A DNA stretch of 40,831 nucleotides from positions 141,433-182,263 of the forward strand of contig BJOX01000314.1 of NCBI GenBank assembly GCA_009731375.1, read 5' to 3'. A program made the position numbers and the translations under genes. The notes under the pieces were generated by a model that did not search any database, was not told the origin of the DNA, and worked only from the letters and a program-made list of their open reading frames with translations. Below are positions 11,921 through 21,599 of this stretch, piece after piece (positions within the stretch are counted from its first letter, which is position 1; each line of letters starts with the position of its first letter). This DNA comes from Paulinella micropora. Taxonomy: Eukaryota; Cercozoa; Imbricatea; Euglyphida.

Positions 11921-14900
11921 TTACTGCCTTCGTCGCCTTGCGCGAACTTCTTTGCCAGGTGGCGGGCCGCCAACAAAAGTCAAGTCAAACTTCGACTCCT
12001 CAAGACTGTCCCAAATTCCGTTCGGGATGGCGCCCAATGATAAGTCAAAAGGGATGTCCAGCACTCCCCTAGGCAGTGACTGAATAGTCCACGCAGTGTG
12101 GTCTTTATCTCGAGGGGTAATAGTACCATCCCAAGTCTCGAGATCTTTTGCGTCTTTGTATACCGGTAAATATTGTCTAGCTTTTGGATCCTCAACAGGG
12201 TCCATGCTTCTCCAGAAATGGAGTACCGGTTGTATTGTTTTTGCTGCTAAGGATCTCTTCGATGTCCGTGCTGCCCGCGTAGTCTGCGGGACTGCCACAG
12301 CTCGCATGAGATAAAGATCTGAGAGAGTGTCATCGGCAACATGAGGTTCTGCCGGTCGCATCAGATAAAAAGCGTCTTGGACCCACTTGATGGTCGCTAT
12401 CGCCTCGCCTTCCTTCCACCGCGCATGGCGAATGTCCACATTACCCGCGTTTGGGTTAGTGTCTTTCTCCCCTCCTCCTCCATGAACATCCGCCGCTCGC
12501 GTCGACCTCGCCACCTTCCTCGGTTGGTCAAAAATAAGATCGTTTTGCGCTCTCGTCATCTGCGCCTCCGTGAACTTCTCCTTCGTACCGCCGCGGACTA
12601 TGGGGGCTTTAGACTGAGTCCCCGCCGCGCTTTTGCGGTTTGAGCCTTTCTTACTCTCCTTCTCGGTCTCCTCCTTCTCCGAGACTGGTGCCCGATAGGC
12701 ATTTTCCTCTTCTAAGGTATCCTCCTTATTGATAGGCGGTACCTCTTTGAAATCCTCCTTCATCCGTTTCAACGCCTCCTCAACGGATTCATCCTCAAGT
12801 AAGAAGGGGTCATATTTGATCAGCCTTCGAACATTCACGATTTGCACCTTCCCTCTACCCCTGATCTTATAGTTCAGAGGTCCCATCTGATCCATGATCT
12901 GGTATGGTCCTTTCCAGTGGGTAAACAGCTTAGAGCTAACCCCCTTGGGTACTTGAGGATGGTACAGGAGTACAATATCCCCAACCTGGAAACGGACTTG
13001 ATCTAAGTGCGCTTGTCGCACTCCTTGTGCATCAGTCTTTCTGCGCTCCGCCTCCCTGTGCGCCGCAACTATTTGCTCCGCCTCCATCTTCGCTCTTAGT
13101 CTCATCCCGAACAACTCATCCTCATCTGCCCAAGTATCCTTTGGGTGCAGAAGCGAGGTTGGGATACTAGGCTCTCGGCCGTAAACCAATTGATATGGCG
13201 AGACTGAGCTTCTGGCTCCTCCTAGTGCCGATGAGGGTAGACAGTTCATTGCAAAGGCAAATGAAGGTGCTGCCTCCACCCAGGCTCTCTGATTCTCCTT
13301 CTTCATACAGTACATCTTAAGCGAGGCTTTGAGGGGTCTATGTACCCGCTCGATCTTGCCATTCGCTCTCGGGTTATAGGCAGTAACATATTGCCATTTC
13401 ATCCCGTAGTACTTAGATAGTCTGTCGATGACTTCATTATTAAAGTCAGAACCTCGATCAGAACATATCTTTCTAGGCACTCCGATCTGCGAGACGATCC
13501 TGTCGATCAGAGCCTCCGCAGTTGTCTTGCCTGTAACGTCCTTAACAGGAACAACCCACACATAATTGGTGGCTCGATCAATGGCAGTAAGAAGGTATCT
13601 GTACCCTTCGGCCGATTCGGGGAAAGGTCCCACATGATCGATGTGTAAGAATTCAAACATCCCGGCGTGTAAAGGGAATGTACCGATCAGGCCAAAATTC
13701 GCCTTCAGCGGTGTCTTTGTGGTCTTGCATGGGATGCATGCGTCCACTTCTCTGTCTATCTCCTCCTTCATCCCCTTCCACCAAAATCGCCTCGCTATGA
13801 ACCAATGGGTTCTTTGTCGACCCGGATGTGCCAGCAAGGGGCAGTTATGGGCAGCGACATATATAAAGCGCCTCAACTTCTCTGGTACCCAGAGAGTCCA
13901 TTTATCCGGCTGTGACGCAAATTTGCCGTGCTGGCCCTTGTACCACAATAGCCCATCTCTCCACGCCATCTCCTTCATCTGATCTTTGATCTGCGGAGTC
14001 TTTTTAAGCTCATTAGGGCTCTTGTATAACGTTATGAGCTCCTTGAACTCCGGATCCGTCGCCTGTTGTTGCCTCCATGCGGTAGGCGAGGCGATATGGA
14101 CAGTACCGTCCTCCAACCTTACTCCTACCCTTTCTGGGTCTTCATCAAGCTCGCTTCGATTTTCCTGCGGAGGTTCAGTACAGACCTCAGTCGTCTCCTC
14201 CTCCTCTTTTATATTCGCCTTCGCGTTCTCATATGCCTCATAAGACCACTCAGCGTCTTCGAGAACATGTGCCTCACAGCATATGCCATGATCCGGGCCT
14301 TGAGGACTATATCGTAGACCCGTGCGGTCATAACGAACGCCTCTTGCCATCTGCATCGTCTCTATGTGGCTTACCTCGTACACCTTGTCCGTGGACAGAT
14401 CTATCATCTCCACTGATGATACGAGAGCCGACACCTCTGACTGAAACTCTAGCCTGGAAAGGCTATCAGCGACTACGTTTCGCTTTCCCGGTAAGTAGAC
14501 CATCGTGAAATTGAAACATGACAAGAAAGCTTGCCACCGCGCCAAACGGCCGGTTTGTTCATGATTCATCAACCAAAGAAGGTTATGATGATCGGTCCTA
14601 ACCGTGAATAGAGGTCCTCCCCATAGGTATTCTCTGAGCCTCTTGAGAGCCCATACTACTGCCAACGCCTCTCTCTGTCGCGTGCAGTAATTTCGCTCCG
14701 CCGCACACAGCTTTCTACTAATAAACATGATCGGGCGCAACTTTTTCTCCTCATCTTCTTGTTGCAGCACCGCACCGATCGCGAACTTAGATGCATCTGT
14801 GTCGACTACGAACGGCTTCGTAAAGTCGGGCATCATAAGTACTAATCCGCCGTCCTTGGGATCTTTATAAATGAGATCTTTGAGCGTATTAAACGCCTGC

Positions 14901-17665
14901 AAAGCCTCCTCATCCCACTTCTCAAAGTCTCCGAAATCAATCATCTTCTCCAACTTAGCTCGAGTTGCACCCCAATCGGGTATGAACTGGCTGTAGTACT
15001 GTGCCATCGCAAGAAAAGAGTGTAACTCCGTGCGATTCCTTGGCAACTGTCTACTCACGATCTCCTCTCTCTTTTCGCGCGATATCGAGACTCTATTATG
15101 AGAAATCTCGTAACCCAAATACGTCACACTTGTCTTGGCGAGTTGACATTTCTTTAAGTTGCATTTCAGGCCAAAAGCGCCGATGCGCCTGAAGACGTCT
15201 GACAAATGATCGATATGCTCCTCCATTGTGTTAGAGTATACGATGATGTCATCGATGTAGCAAAATGCATATTCTCCCGCCTTCTGTCCTCTCCTTCTCA
15301 TAAAACCATCCGCCGACTGGTCGTCATATTGACCGCTCAGCATCTTCTGCATCGCCTTCTGAAAGAGTCCCGGGGCCTGTTTAAGTCCCATCGGAAGCAC
15401 CTTCCACTGGTATATTTCCATACCGACAACGAATGCAGTCAGCCATCTGGATTTCTCGTCCAGTGGTATCTGCCAGAAGCCGTTCTTAAGGTCGATGACC
15501 GAATAGAATTTAGCATTCCGCAGCACTCTTCTGCCCTCTTCTAAGGTCGGCAGAGGATTTCTCTCTTCCTCTAGCACCTTATTCACACGGGCATAATTGA
15601 TCGTCAAACGCCATTCTCCTCCTGGCTTAGGGACGATTTTCGGTTGAGAGACAATTGGAGATGTAGATCTCTCAATAAAGTCCTCATTGAGCAACTGCCT
15701 TACATTCTCCTCCGCTATCTTCGCCTCATGTATGCTCAAATTTGCCCTCCGTGGTGCCGGAGATGGCTCCGCACCCGGTATCTTGTAAATGACTGCAGTG
15801 AAGTCCTCAGACTTTACACCACCTGCCCGAGGAGGGTCGAAAATTTCTCTATACACCTCCATCTTAGCTTTGAGAAGCTCTTTTTCTCTCTCCGTGCCCA
15901 CTCCTTCTAGGATTTTCCGCGCCACCGCTTGGAAATCTTCCTCCGACATCTTCTTATGCTCCTTGAGGGGCGCTAAGTCCTCCTCCAAACTCATATCCTC
16001 CTCCGACAAATCGTCTAGTCCCGTTCTTTCATACGTGACTGTGTCCGGCTCATCATCATGGCCAATTCCGACAAGCATATCAATAAGGTTCGCGTATTGT
16101 ATCGGAGCCTTACGGGTGTAAAAACCATCAAAGCATGTGAAGGCTTGAGGTATTAATTTCAACTTGTCCTGGGCTCTGAGCTTCTGCTTGTAAGCACTGC
16201 TCTGCTCACGAGACCCGAGTCGACAAGCCACCACTAATTGTTGCTTGCGGGAGGGCACCGGTATAGGATGATCAATAAGCCGGTCCCTTATCTCCTGTGC
16301 CCATATCGCCTTCTCATTGTATGGCAGAATGACAGAGTACGGCTTGTTGCTCTCAAACAGAGTCCGTAAACACCTTTTCACTTCCGTTAATGAGCGCGGC
16401 CAGGTGGGCACGTCACCCCAAAAGTTAGTGATAAAAGTTTTAATGTCATCCGCTGGAGTATCGGGGATACGCCCCTTCCTCCTTGGCACGAACGCCTCTC
16501 TCTTCTCATCTGACACCTTCGCGTGGTAACAGTAGCCATTAGTAATATGGACATCTGCACCGCCACCTTCTGCGAATCTGGCCAACGACGGGCACTGTTT
16601 CGCAACACATATTATCTCCTCATTACGCGCTACGACTAAGTCATCAATAGACTTTTTGTCCCATGCGGGAATCGTAACCGTATACGCCTGCATCTCCGTC
16701 TCCCAATTGTCGGTCCAGGACAGTTCGTCCGGCACTGTGACATAGGGGTGCACATAGGCTTCAGTTACCTCATGTACGAAGGCCAACTTTTTTATCTCCG
16801 TTGCTAGACTCAGCTCAAAAGCCTCGTAGGAGTCAGTAGCGGTCATCGGATTAATATCCTCCTCCTCTCCTCTCTTCACTCCATAAATTACCCGCCGTGC
16901 GGCGCAATCGATCACAGCCCCCATCGTAGCCAATTGGTCATACGACAGCAGGATTGAACCGTGGTAATCGGGGACAACATAGAGGTCCGCACGATATACT
17001 CGACCGGATGTCAATTTAAAAATTAATGTGACGATGCCCGTAATTTCTGTACGGCTGCCTACCCCTTTTAGGGTCCCCTTTGTTTTTCTAGTGTTTTTGT
17101 CCACCCATGCCCGGTGACCGTTTAAAAACTTCCGGCCGACAATATTAATATTCGCCATCGTATCATTACCAACTTTCAATGTGGTTTGTAAAGTTTCACA
17201 AAAGAGGTCAGTGTAGCATAGCGCGTCCGGTCTGTGTAAACTAGCCGCTAGCACATGAATTTTTTGTTCTAAGGTTTTGAGTCTAAGCTCAAGTTCCTTG
17301 TCCTCTTTTCGTTCCTCCTCCTTCCTCTCTAGCTTAGCCTCTCGAGTATCCGGGTCTTCCGGTATCTCGGGTGTCTGTGAGACAGAGTCTGGTACACTGA
17401 GTGTACATGTGTCTACAGTAGAGACTATTGAGTCCGTCGGCGGCGAAACGACCCGCTGTTTCTTTGCAGGCGAAGGCCCAGCATTCGGTTTCGGTTTCCT
17501 CTCCTCCATCGCCTTCTTCGCCTTCCTATTTGCATCATTTATCATATTAGCTCTCGAAGGATGGACTAGCAAATGCTTACCTTGAGGCTTTTGAGGCTGT
17601 GTGCCTTCAACTTCACGTCTAGGAGGTACGGGACTGATCGTATTCTGTTCAACAACAGCAGGCAT
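11921..17665 (-). CDS. pol: Intact Ty3/gypsy pol polyprotein (1914 aa)
   Basis: This replicates and integrates the element. In order it contains a charged, Pro-rich N-terminus (1-145) and a retropepsin-like fold (about 150-265) with DTM at 168-170 where DTG/DSG is usual. A linker (about 300-560) follows. RT (about 635-910) has its first catalytic Asp at 725 (VIDLKNGFWQ) and YIDD at 803-806. RNase H (about 950-1070) has D955, E999 and D1025. Integrase has zinc ligands H1273, H1280, C1310 and C1313 and the catalytic triad D1343, D1403, E1439. GPY/F (about 1580-1620) is followed by a tail of about 290 residues with no domain I recognise. The start is the first ATG, but an open frame joins it upstream to the gag stop: TGA (17726-17728), then 20 sense codons to this Met. 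Pol is therefore probably made by readthrough of gag. Stop is TAA. Confidence 0.95.
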   Translation of the reverse strand: MPAVVEQNTISPVPPRREVEGTQPQKPQGKHLLVHPSRANMINDANRKAKKAMEERKPKPNAGPSPAKKQRVVSPPTDSIVSTVDTCTLSVPDSVSQTPEIPEDPDTREAKLERKEEERKEDKELELRLKTLEQKIHVLAASLHRPDALCYTDLFCETLQTTLKVGNDTMANINIVGRKFLNGHRAWVDKNTRKTKGTLKGVGSRTEITGIVTLIFKLTSGRVYRADLYVVPDYHGSILLSYDQLATMGAVIDCAARRVIYGVKRGEEEDINPMTATDSYEAFELSLATEIKKLAFVHEVTEAYVHPYVTVPDELSWTDNWETEMQAYTVTIPAWDKKSIDDLVVARNEEIICVAKQCPSLARFAEGGGADVHITNGYCYHAKVSDEKREAFVPRRKGRIPDTPADDIKTFITNFWGDVPTWPRSLTEVKRCLRTLFESNKPYSVILPYNEKAIWAQEIRDRLIDHPIPVPSRKQQLVVACRLGSREQSSAYKQKLRAQDKLKLIPQAFTCFDGFYTRKAPIQYANLIDMLVGIGHDDEPDTVTYERTGLDDLSEEDMSLEEDLAPLKEHKKMSEEDFQAVARKILEGVGTEREKELLKAKMEVYREIFDPPRAGGVKSEDFTAVIYKIPGAEPSPAPRRANLSIHEAKIAEENVRQLLNEDFIERSTSPIVSQPKIVPKPGGEWRLTINYARVNKVLEEERNPLPTLEEGRRVLRNAKFYSVIDLKNGFWQIPLDEKSRWLTAFVVGMEIYQWKVLPMGLKQAPGLFQKAMQKMLSGQYDDQSADGFMRRRGQKAGEYAFCYIDDIIVYSNTMEEHIDHLSDVFRRIGAFGLKCNLKKCQLAKTSVTYLGYEISHNRVSISREKREEIVSRQLPRNRTELHSFLAMAQYYSQFIPDWGATRAKLEKMIDFGDFEKWDEEALQAFNTLKDLIYKDPKDGGLVLMMPDFTKPFVVDTDASKFAIGAVLQQEDEEKKLRPIMFISRKLCAAERNYCTRQREALAVVWALKRLREYLWGGPLFTVRTDHHNLLWLMNHEQTGRLARWQAFLSCFNFTMVYLPGKRNVVADSLSRLEFQSEVSALVSSVEMIDLSTDKVYEVSHIETMQMARGVRYDRTGLRYSPQGPDHGICCEAHVLEDAEWSYEAYENAKANIKEEEETTEVCTEPPQENRSELDEDPERVGVRLEDGTVHIASPTAWRQQQATDPEFKELITLYKSPNELKKTPQIKDQMKEMAWRDGLLWYKGQHGKFASQPDKWTLWVPEKLRRFIYVAAHNCPLLAHPGRQRTHWFIARRFWWKGMKEEIDREVDACIPCKTTKTPLKANFGLIGTFPLHAGMFEFLHIDHVGPFPESAEGYRYLLTAIDRATNYVWVVPVKDVTGKTTAEALIDRIVSQIGVPRKICSDRGSDFNNEVIDRLSKYYGMKWQYVTAYNPRANGKIERVHRPLKASLKMYCMKKENQRAWVEAAPSFAFAMNCLPSSALGGARSSVSPYQLVYGREPSIPTSLLHPKDTWADEDELFGMRLRAKMEAEQIVAAHREAERRKTDAQGVRQAHLDQVRFQVGDIVLLYHPQVPKGVSSKLFTHWKGPYQIMDQMGPLNYKIRGRGKVQIVNVRRLIKYDPFLLEDESVEEALKRMKEDFKEVPPINKEDTLEEENAYRAPVSEKEETEKESKKGSNRKSAAGTQSKAPIVRGGTKEKFTEAQMTRAQNDLIFDQPRKVARSTRAADVHGGGGEKDTNPNAGNVDIRHARWKEGEAIATIKWVQDAFYLMRPAEPHVADDTLSDLYLMRAVAVPQTTRAARTSKRSLAAKTIQPVLHFWRSMDPVEDPKARQYLPVYKDAKDLETWDGTITPRDKDHTAWTIQSLPRGVLDIPFDLSLGAIPNGIWDSLEESKFDLTFVGGPPPGKEVRARRRRQ
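11924..12805 (-). other. C-terminal extension of pol, unknown function
   Basis: Residues 1621-1914, beyond GPY/F, have three parts. The first is a Glu/Lys-rich linker (about 1622-1695). The second is a basic and Gly-rich part that is deleted in the left copy. The third is a more globular segment containing KWVQDAFYLM, LPVYKDAKDLETWDGTI and WDSLEESKFDLTF, ending in a basic ARRRRQ. I see no chromodomain aromatic cage. A targeting or tethering module is only a guess. Confidence 0.6.
17156..17164 (-). other. Protease active-site position reads D-T-M
   Basis: The codons GAT ACG ATG encode DTM in the context VGNDTMANINIVGRKFL. This lines up with the usual DSGA-x-N-I-I motif of retropepsins. The C-terminal ILLSYDQLATMGAVID supports the fold. 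The left copy (6876-6884) has the same residues. Confidence 0.6.
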
Positions 17666-17728
17666 AACCGTGACTGTCGGATTAAAAAGAACAGTTTTTG
17701 TCCCCTTCTCCCTCTTCTCCTCCCGTCA
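17666..17728 (-). promoter_or_regulatory. gag-pol junction: leaky TGA-CGG stop, same frame
   Basis: The gag TGA (17726-17728) is followed by CGG and then by an uninterrupted in-frame stretch of sense codons up to the pol ATG at 17665. Gag and pol are thus in one frame, split by a single stop. UGA-CGG is a known leaky context in several plant RNA viruses. Both element copies keep TGA CGG, although the left copy has lost one base downstream. Confidence 0.75.
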
Positions 17729-20246
17729 TTCTAAGACTTCAATACGCTCACCTGGGTCGGTGCCAGCGTCTTGTTGGTCCCCACTCGCAGCGGCATATGC
17801 CTGCTGGGGATAGTTGGAGCTGGAACTGGAGCTAGAGCTATTCCAGTATCCGCTTCCTCTGGGAGGGCGCGTTGGGGTCCTCGTTGGGGTCCAGCCTCCA
17901 CTTGGACGATAGCCCGTGTGGCCTCGACCTCCCCTTCCTCCTCCTCTTTGCGTCCCTCGGGACCCTCGAGACGATCCTCTCATTCCTCCTCCTCTTGTCG
18001 GCGCCATTGGTCGGCCCTGTTGTTGTTCTTTCGCCTCCTTCTTCTGCATCTTCTCAAGGAAGGAAATGATGGCCCCGCGGAACTCCGCATCGTCGACCAT
18101 ATTTGCACTCCACTTCCTCTCCTCCAACTCCTTCTTGTACATGAAGTATGTGCCCCTTCTGCTGCCTTTGAGCTCTCGCAAGAAGGTATTTCGCATCCTC
18201 ACATCATCAGAGTCATGGCTGTATGGGCAGTTGCCTAAGCCAAGCTCTTGCTCCTTCTTGCACGTCATGTATGAGAAATAGCGGTAACAAGGTACCTTCT
18301 CATCTCTCCCTCTCTTCAGACCTGCCACCCGAGTTGCATGTGCTGCTTGGGCACCTACAACCCCCTGTGTCGTGGTACTGGAGAGTGACTCAGTGGCAGT
18401 GTCCAATTCGGAACACGCGTCGAGCACCTCCTTGAACAGGTCGTCCGGCTGAGTAGCCGCAACAGTCTTCTCGTATATATTGGTTTCCAAAAAGTCCCCC
18501 TTCTTCACCGCCTTGAAGGACGGACATGATTGTATGAGCCGTGCGAGCTTGCTCGGGTGTCTGGCACACAAAGCGCTCAAGAAGTACAGAATGATGGACT
18601 TCCGGCTATAAAAGAGCCCGTACTTGGCGCTGACCTCCGTGAGGATCGCCGCCAACCTCGTGCTATCGCCTAACCCTGTGTTCACCTCTTGAAAAATTTC
18701 GAACCCAATCAAAGTACCAGTGCACAGGTGCTGATACCCATGAGTTTTAAAATATTGCAAGAGGACGGCAACTGGCACCGTGCATTGCAGGTCTGTGGTG
18801 GTCTTTCTAGCCGACACCACTCCCGCTCGCAACGTTTTGTATGCCGCTACATCAAACCCTTGTGTAAGGATTGATGGGTCCAACAAGGTGGACAACGCCT
18901 CATACTCTTGTGTTTCGTCCGTTGGATGCTGCTTCATACAAGCATCTATCCTTCGGAGCTTGTCACGAAGGCCAGCATCCGTATCCTTCTGACTCGCTGT
19001 CTCTGCATACAGCGTAAGAGCAGTTGGATCGGACTTGGTATATTTTTGGAAGGCCTGCATGATAGCCTGTCTGTCCTTCTTGTCGTTAATGTTGACAATG
19101 ACAGCTGGTAGGCGCTGAGCCAGTCGTAGAGGCGGGAGGGGCTGCATGGGTTGGCGAGGCGAAACTAGGGGGAGACAGAAAAGTTCCAGAGGAAAGTGCC
19201 TGCCTTGTTGCCGTCGCCCTAGCCAATGCAATTTGTGCCTCCAACTCCTTCCTTTCTTTTTCTGTTGCTATATCCCTGATGTGCAGGTCTTGAGCATGAT
19301 GAAAGAATGAAATGAGCTCGGCTGCCTTCCGAAGAAGCAGAGTTTTCTCCGCCATCTCCTTCTCTGTTGCTTTGTTAGTAGCAGGGAGTGCCTGCTTCGG
19401 CTCCAAGATCGTATGATCCTTCGTCTGAGCCCACCTCTTCCATGCATCGTCCTTTTGAAAGGCCGCATGCAGCTTTTTCAGCTTCGTCACCCCTCCGACT
19501 TCCCCTTCTATTTCCTGCAGGACTGGGTGAGTGTCCCTGCCAAATTTGGTTTGTTGGAGTTTGCCAAAGTCAATTAACTTGGCCTCCATAAGTTTCAAAG
19601 GCACATCCATGACATTAAGCTGCCCTCGCAGGTTCTTGCCTTTAAACTCTCTTTCTCCCTTCTTTATTCCTTCGATGTCCTGACCAGGATCAAGCAACCT
19701 GACCAGTGCTCTGGTCCTCCATGGCAGCACACTTTTCGCAGACTGGTACTCATAGAGTATAGCACACTCAAACACTCCCCAAATGAGGTTGAGTAGCTCC
19801 AGTAAAGACATTTGGTCCCCATATGAGACATGTTGCACCTGTAACTGTGCACCGTCGTCTCTGAGGAATGCTGCAAGAGGCAGAGCTTGACTCGGGATGG
19901 GGTAACAGATATCCTCCTTTCTCAAGGGATCTCCCCATCGAATCTCTGGGGGAATATATAGCCATTTACCGGCCTGCTGCTCCCCTATTTTCTTCTCAAA
20001 CTCCTTCTTAGTTAGTTTGGCGTATTCGGCCACCCACTGATCTTCCTCCTCCTTCTTCTCCTTCTCCTCCTCCGTCATCATCGCTCCCTCATCTTGGACC
20101 TGGTCCATTGGATTGTCTGCTCCTCCTGTGTCAAAGGAAGGCCCTGCCAAATCCGTTTCGTCCCCTAGAGGGCCAACGAGCGTATTTACATCTTCTGGGG
20201 TTTGAGCACTCGCCCCTCCGTCATCCTCAGTCCATTCTTCAGACAT
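17726..20246 (-). pseudogene. gag: gag of gypsy element, right copy, single-base frameshift
   Basis: The unbroken gene would be about 840 residues. The ATG is at 20244-20246. The N-terminal part (to about 19086) is acidic, with a Glu/Lys tract and then capsid-like helices (for example SLLELLNLIWGVFECAILYE). The C-terminal part (from about 19100) has more helices, a CCCH finger (CYRYFSYMTC ... C-PYSH) and an RGG-rich RNA-binding tail. One extra C near 19106 ('gacagctggt' against 'gacagtggt' in the left copy) splits it into two frames. Apart from this base the gene is open. Gag with a CCCH finger instead of the usual CCHC knuckle is uncommon. Confidence 0.88.
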
Positions 20247-20383
20247 GGTCGCTGGGGGAATATGAGTGGGACAGAGCTGATTCTACCCCGTATTTGCTCT
20301 GTTCGTCTCTGGGGAACGAATAGAGAGAAAAGATGAAAAGATAGTATAGAGAGAGAGTGTCTCACCTCTATGTCTTATGTGTG

Positions 20384-20414
<31 letters not shown>

Positions 20415-20473
20415 TTTTTGAGAAAAAAGTAATTTTTACGACTTTTTTTGAAAATTTTTTTTCCTTTTCCCCT

Positions 20474-20515
<42 letters not shown>

Positions 20516-21112
20516 TGAGAAAGAAGTAGTCTGTACGACTTTCTCTGAAAATTTGATCTCCTTCTCCACTCCTCTTCTCTTTTGCTCTTTTTGTTGTTGT
20601 ATCTGTTATGAGGTACTAGGACCTACGTACAGATAGTGTCAAAGAGGCTTGAGAAGCACTCCTTGAGAAGTCGACTTGTCGTCGGATAGGTGTTCAGACC
20701 TACTTTCGAAAAACAGTCAGAGATTTGCAAAAATACTCTGATGTGTGTGACTTGAGAGGCAACTAAGTGCACAGACTTGAGAGGGAGAGTACTAGGCTCG
20801 TGTCCTTCAAGTTTGTTTGTCACTGTGAGTGTTTGTTCGTACGTCTGTTGACTTACTCTGTCTCTGCCTCAAACGAGAACAGGAGAACAGAAAAGATGTC
20901 TGGTATCTGCCTCAAGGGAGAACAGGGATAAAGGCTGTGGAAAGGGTACTGGGACACCTACTCACAAACGCCTAGACGTATTGTTTTGCAAAAGAGCTTG
21001 TGTGGGGATGTGTTGGAGTATTTGTTGTTTGAGTCTGCCTACTCAATGGAGATACTAGGTCAGCCCAAATTTTCCTTCTGCCGTCAAAGGACAAGCCAGA
21101 AAAGAAATCAGC
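20247..21112 (-). other. 5' leader of right gypsy copy, with expanded poly-T tract
   Basis: This matches 10068-10855 except at the simple repeat. There, (GT)n and a T run (about 20378-20419) are followed by a T-enriched near-copy of the downstream 58 bp (about 20420-20478), then a second T run (about 20479-20514) and the normal sequence. No supported ORF is present. Confidence 0.65.
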
Positions 21113-21130
21113 CGTGTGCTGGTGACTCCA
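21113..21130 (-). other. Primer-binding site, right copy
   Basis: The minus strand reads 'tggagtcaccagcacacg', one base inside LTR3, as in the left copy. The priming tRNA is not identified. Confidence 0.65.
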
Positions 21131-21131
21131 A

Positions 21132-21381
21132 TGTTAAAATCCCCGAATATATCTCGTTAAAAAGTCGGTAATACAACCAAACACAAATCCCCCAAAGGAG
21201 AATGATGTCTCGTTATATTAGCTCAGTGAAACCGCACAAAAGAAAGCGGCAACAGACCAAGGTTAAAATGGCATTAGGTCAAATCCGGCCAAACGATATT
21301 GAAATAATGGGAAGAAACTAGGTGCACCTGACACCAAAAAAAGTGTACTTTTTACCGGCTATCCGGGGGGCGATGCCTACA
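21132..21381 (-). repeat. LTR3 (5' LTR of right gypsy copy)
   Basis: This is a 250-bp repeat with TG...CA ends. It differs from LTR2 by a few bases, for example 'gaatatatctcg' in place of 'gaagatagctcg' and 'ggggggcgatg' in place of 'ggggggtgatg'. The sequence diverges from the family exactly after 'gcctaca', which fixes the outer boundary. Confidence 0.92.
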
Positions 21382-21385
21382 ATAC
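21382..21385. other. Right target-site duplication (ATAC) of the gypsy array
   Basis: ATAC directly follows LTR3 and matches 696-699, just outside LTR1. Confidence 0.65.
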
Positions 21386-21599
21386 TGGGTTTGACAATTT
21401 TTTTCGAAAACTTCGAAAAGGGGAACCTGATCTCAACGCGGAACAAGAATTGCGAAAGTTGAGACATTCTTCTTGAGACGTCTATCTCGGACAGCAAGTC
21501 TCAAACTCAGATCCTGGGAAGCAGAAAACACTTTGGACACGTCCGAAGCACTCAAGGAAAACCAAAATTCTCTGGTGTTTCCGAAGTTAAGATTTTCAC

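Noticed and set aside
17726-17728. TGA as a sense (Trp) codon in this genome
   Set aside because: The 1914-codon pol uses TGG for its many Trp residues and has no internal TGA. A leaky stop explains the gag-pol junction better.
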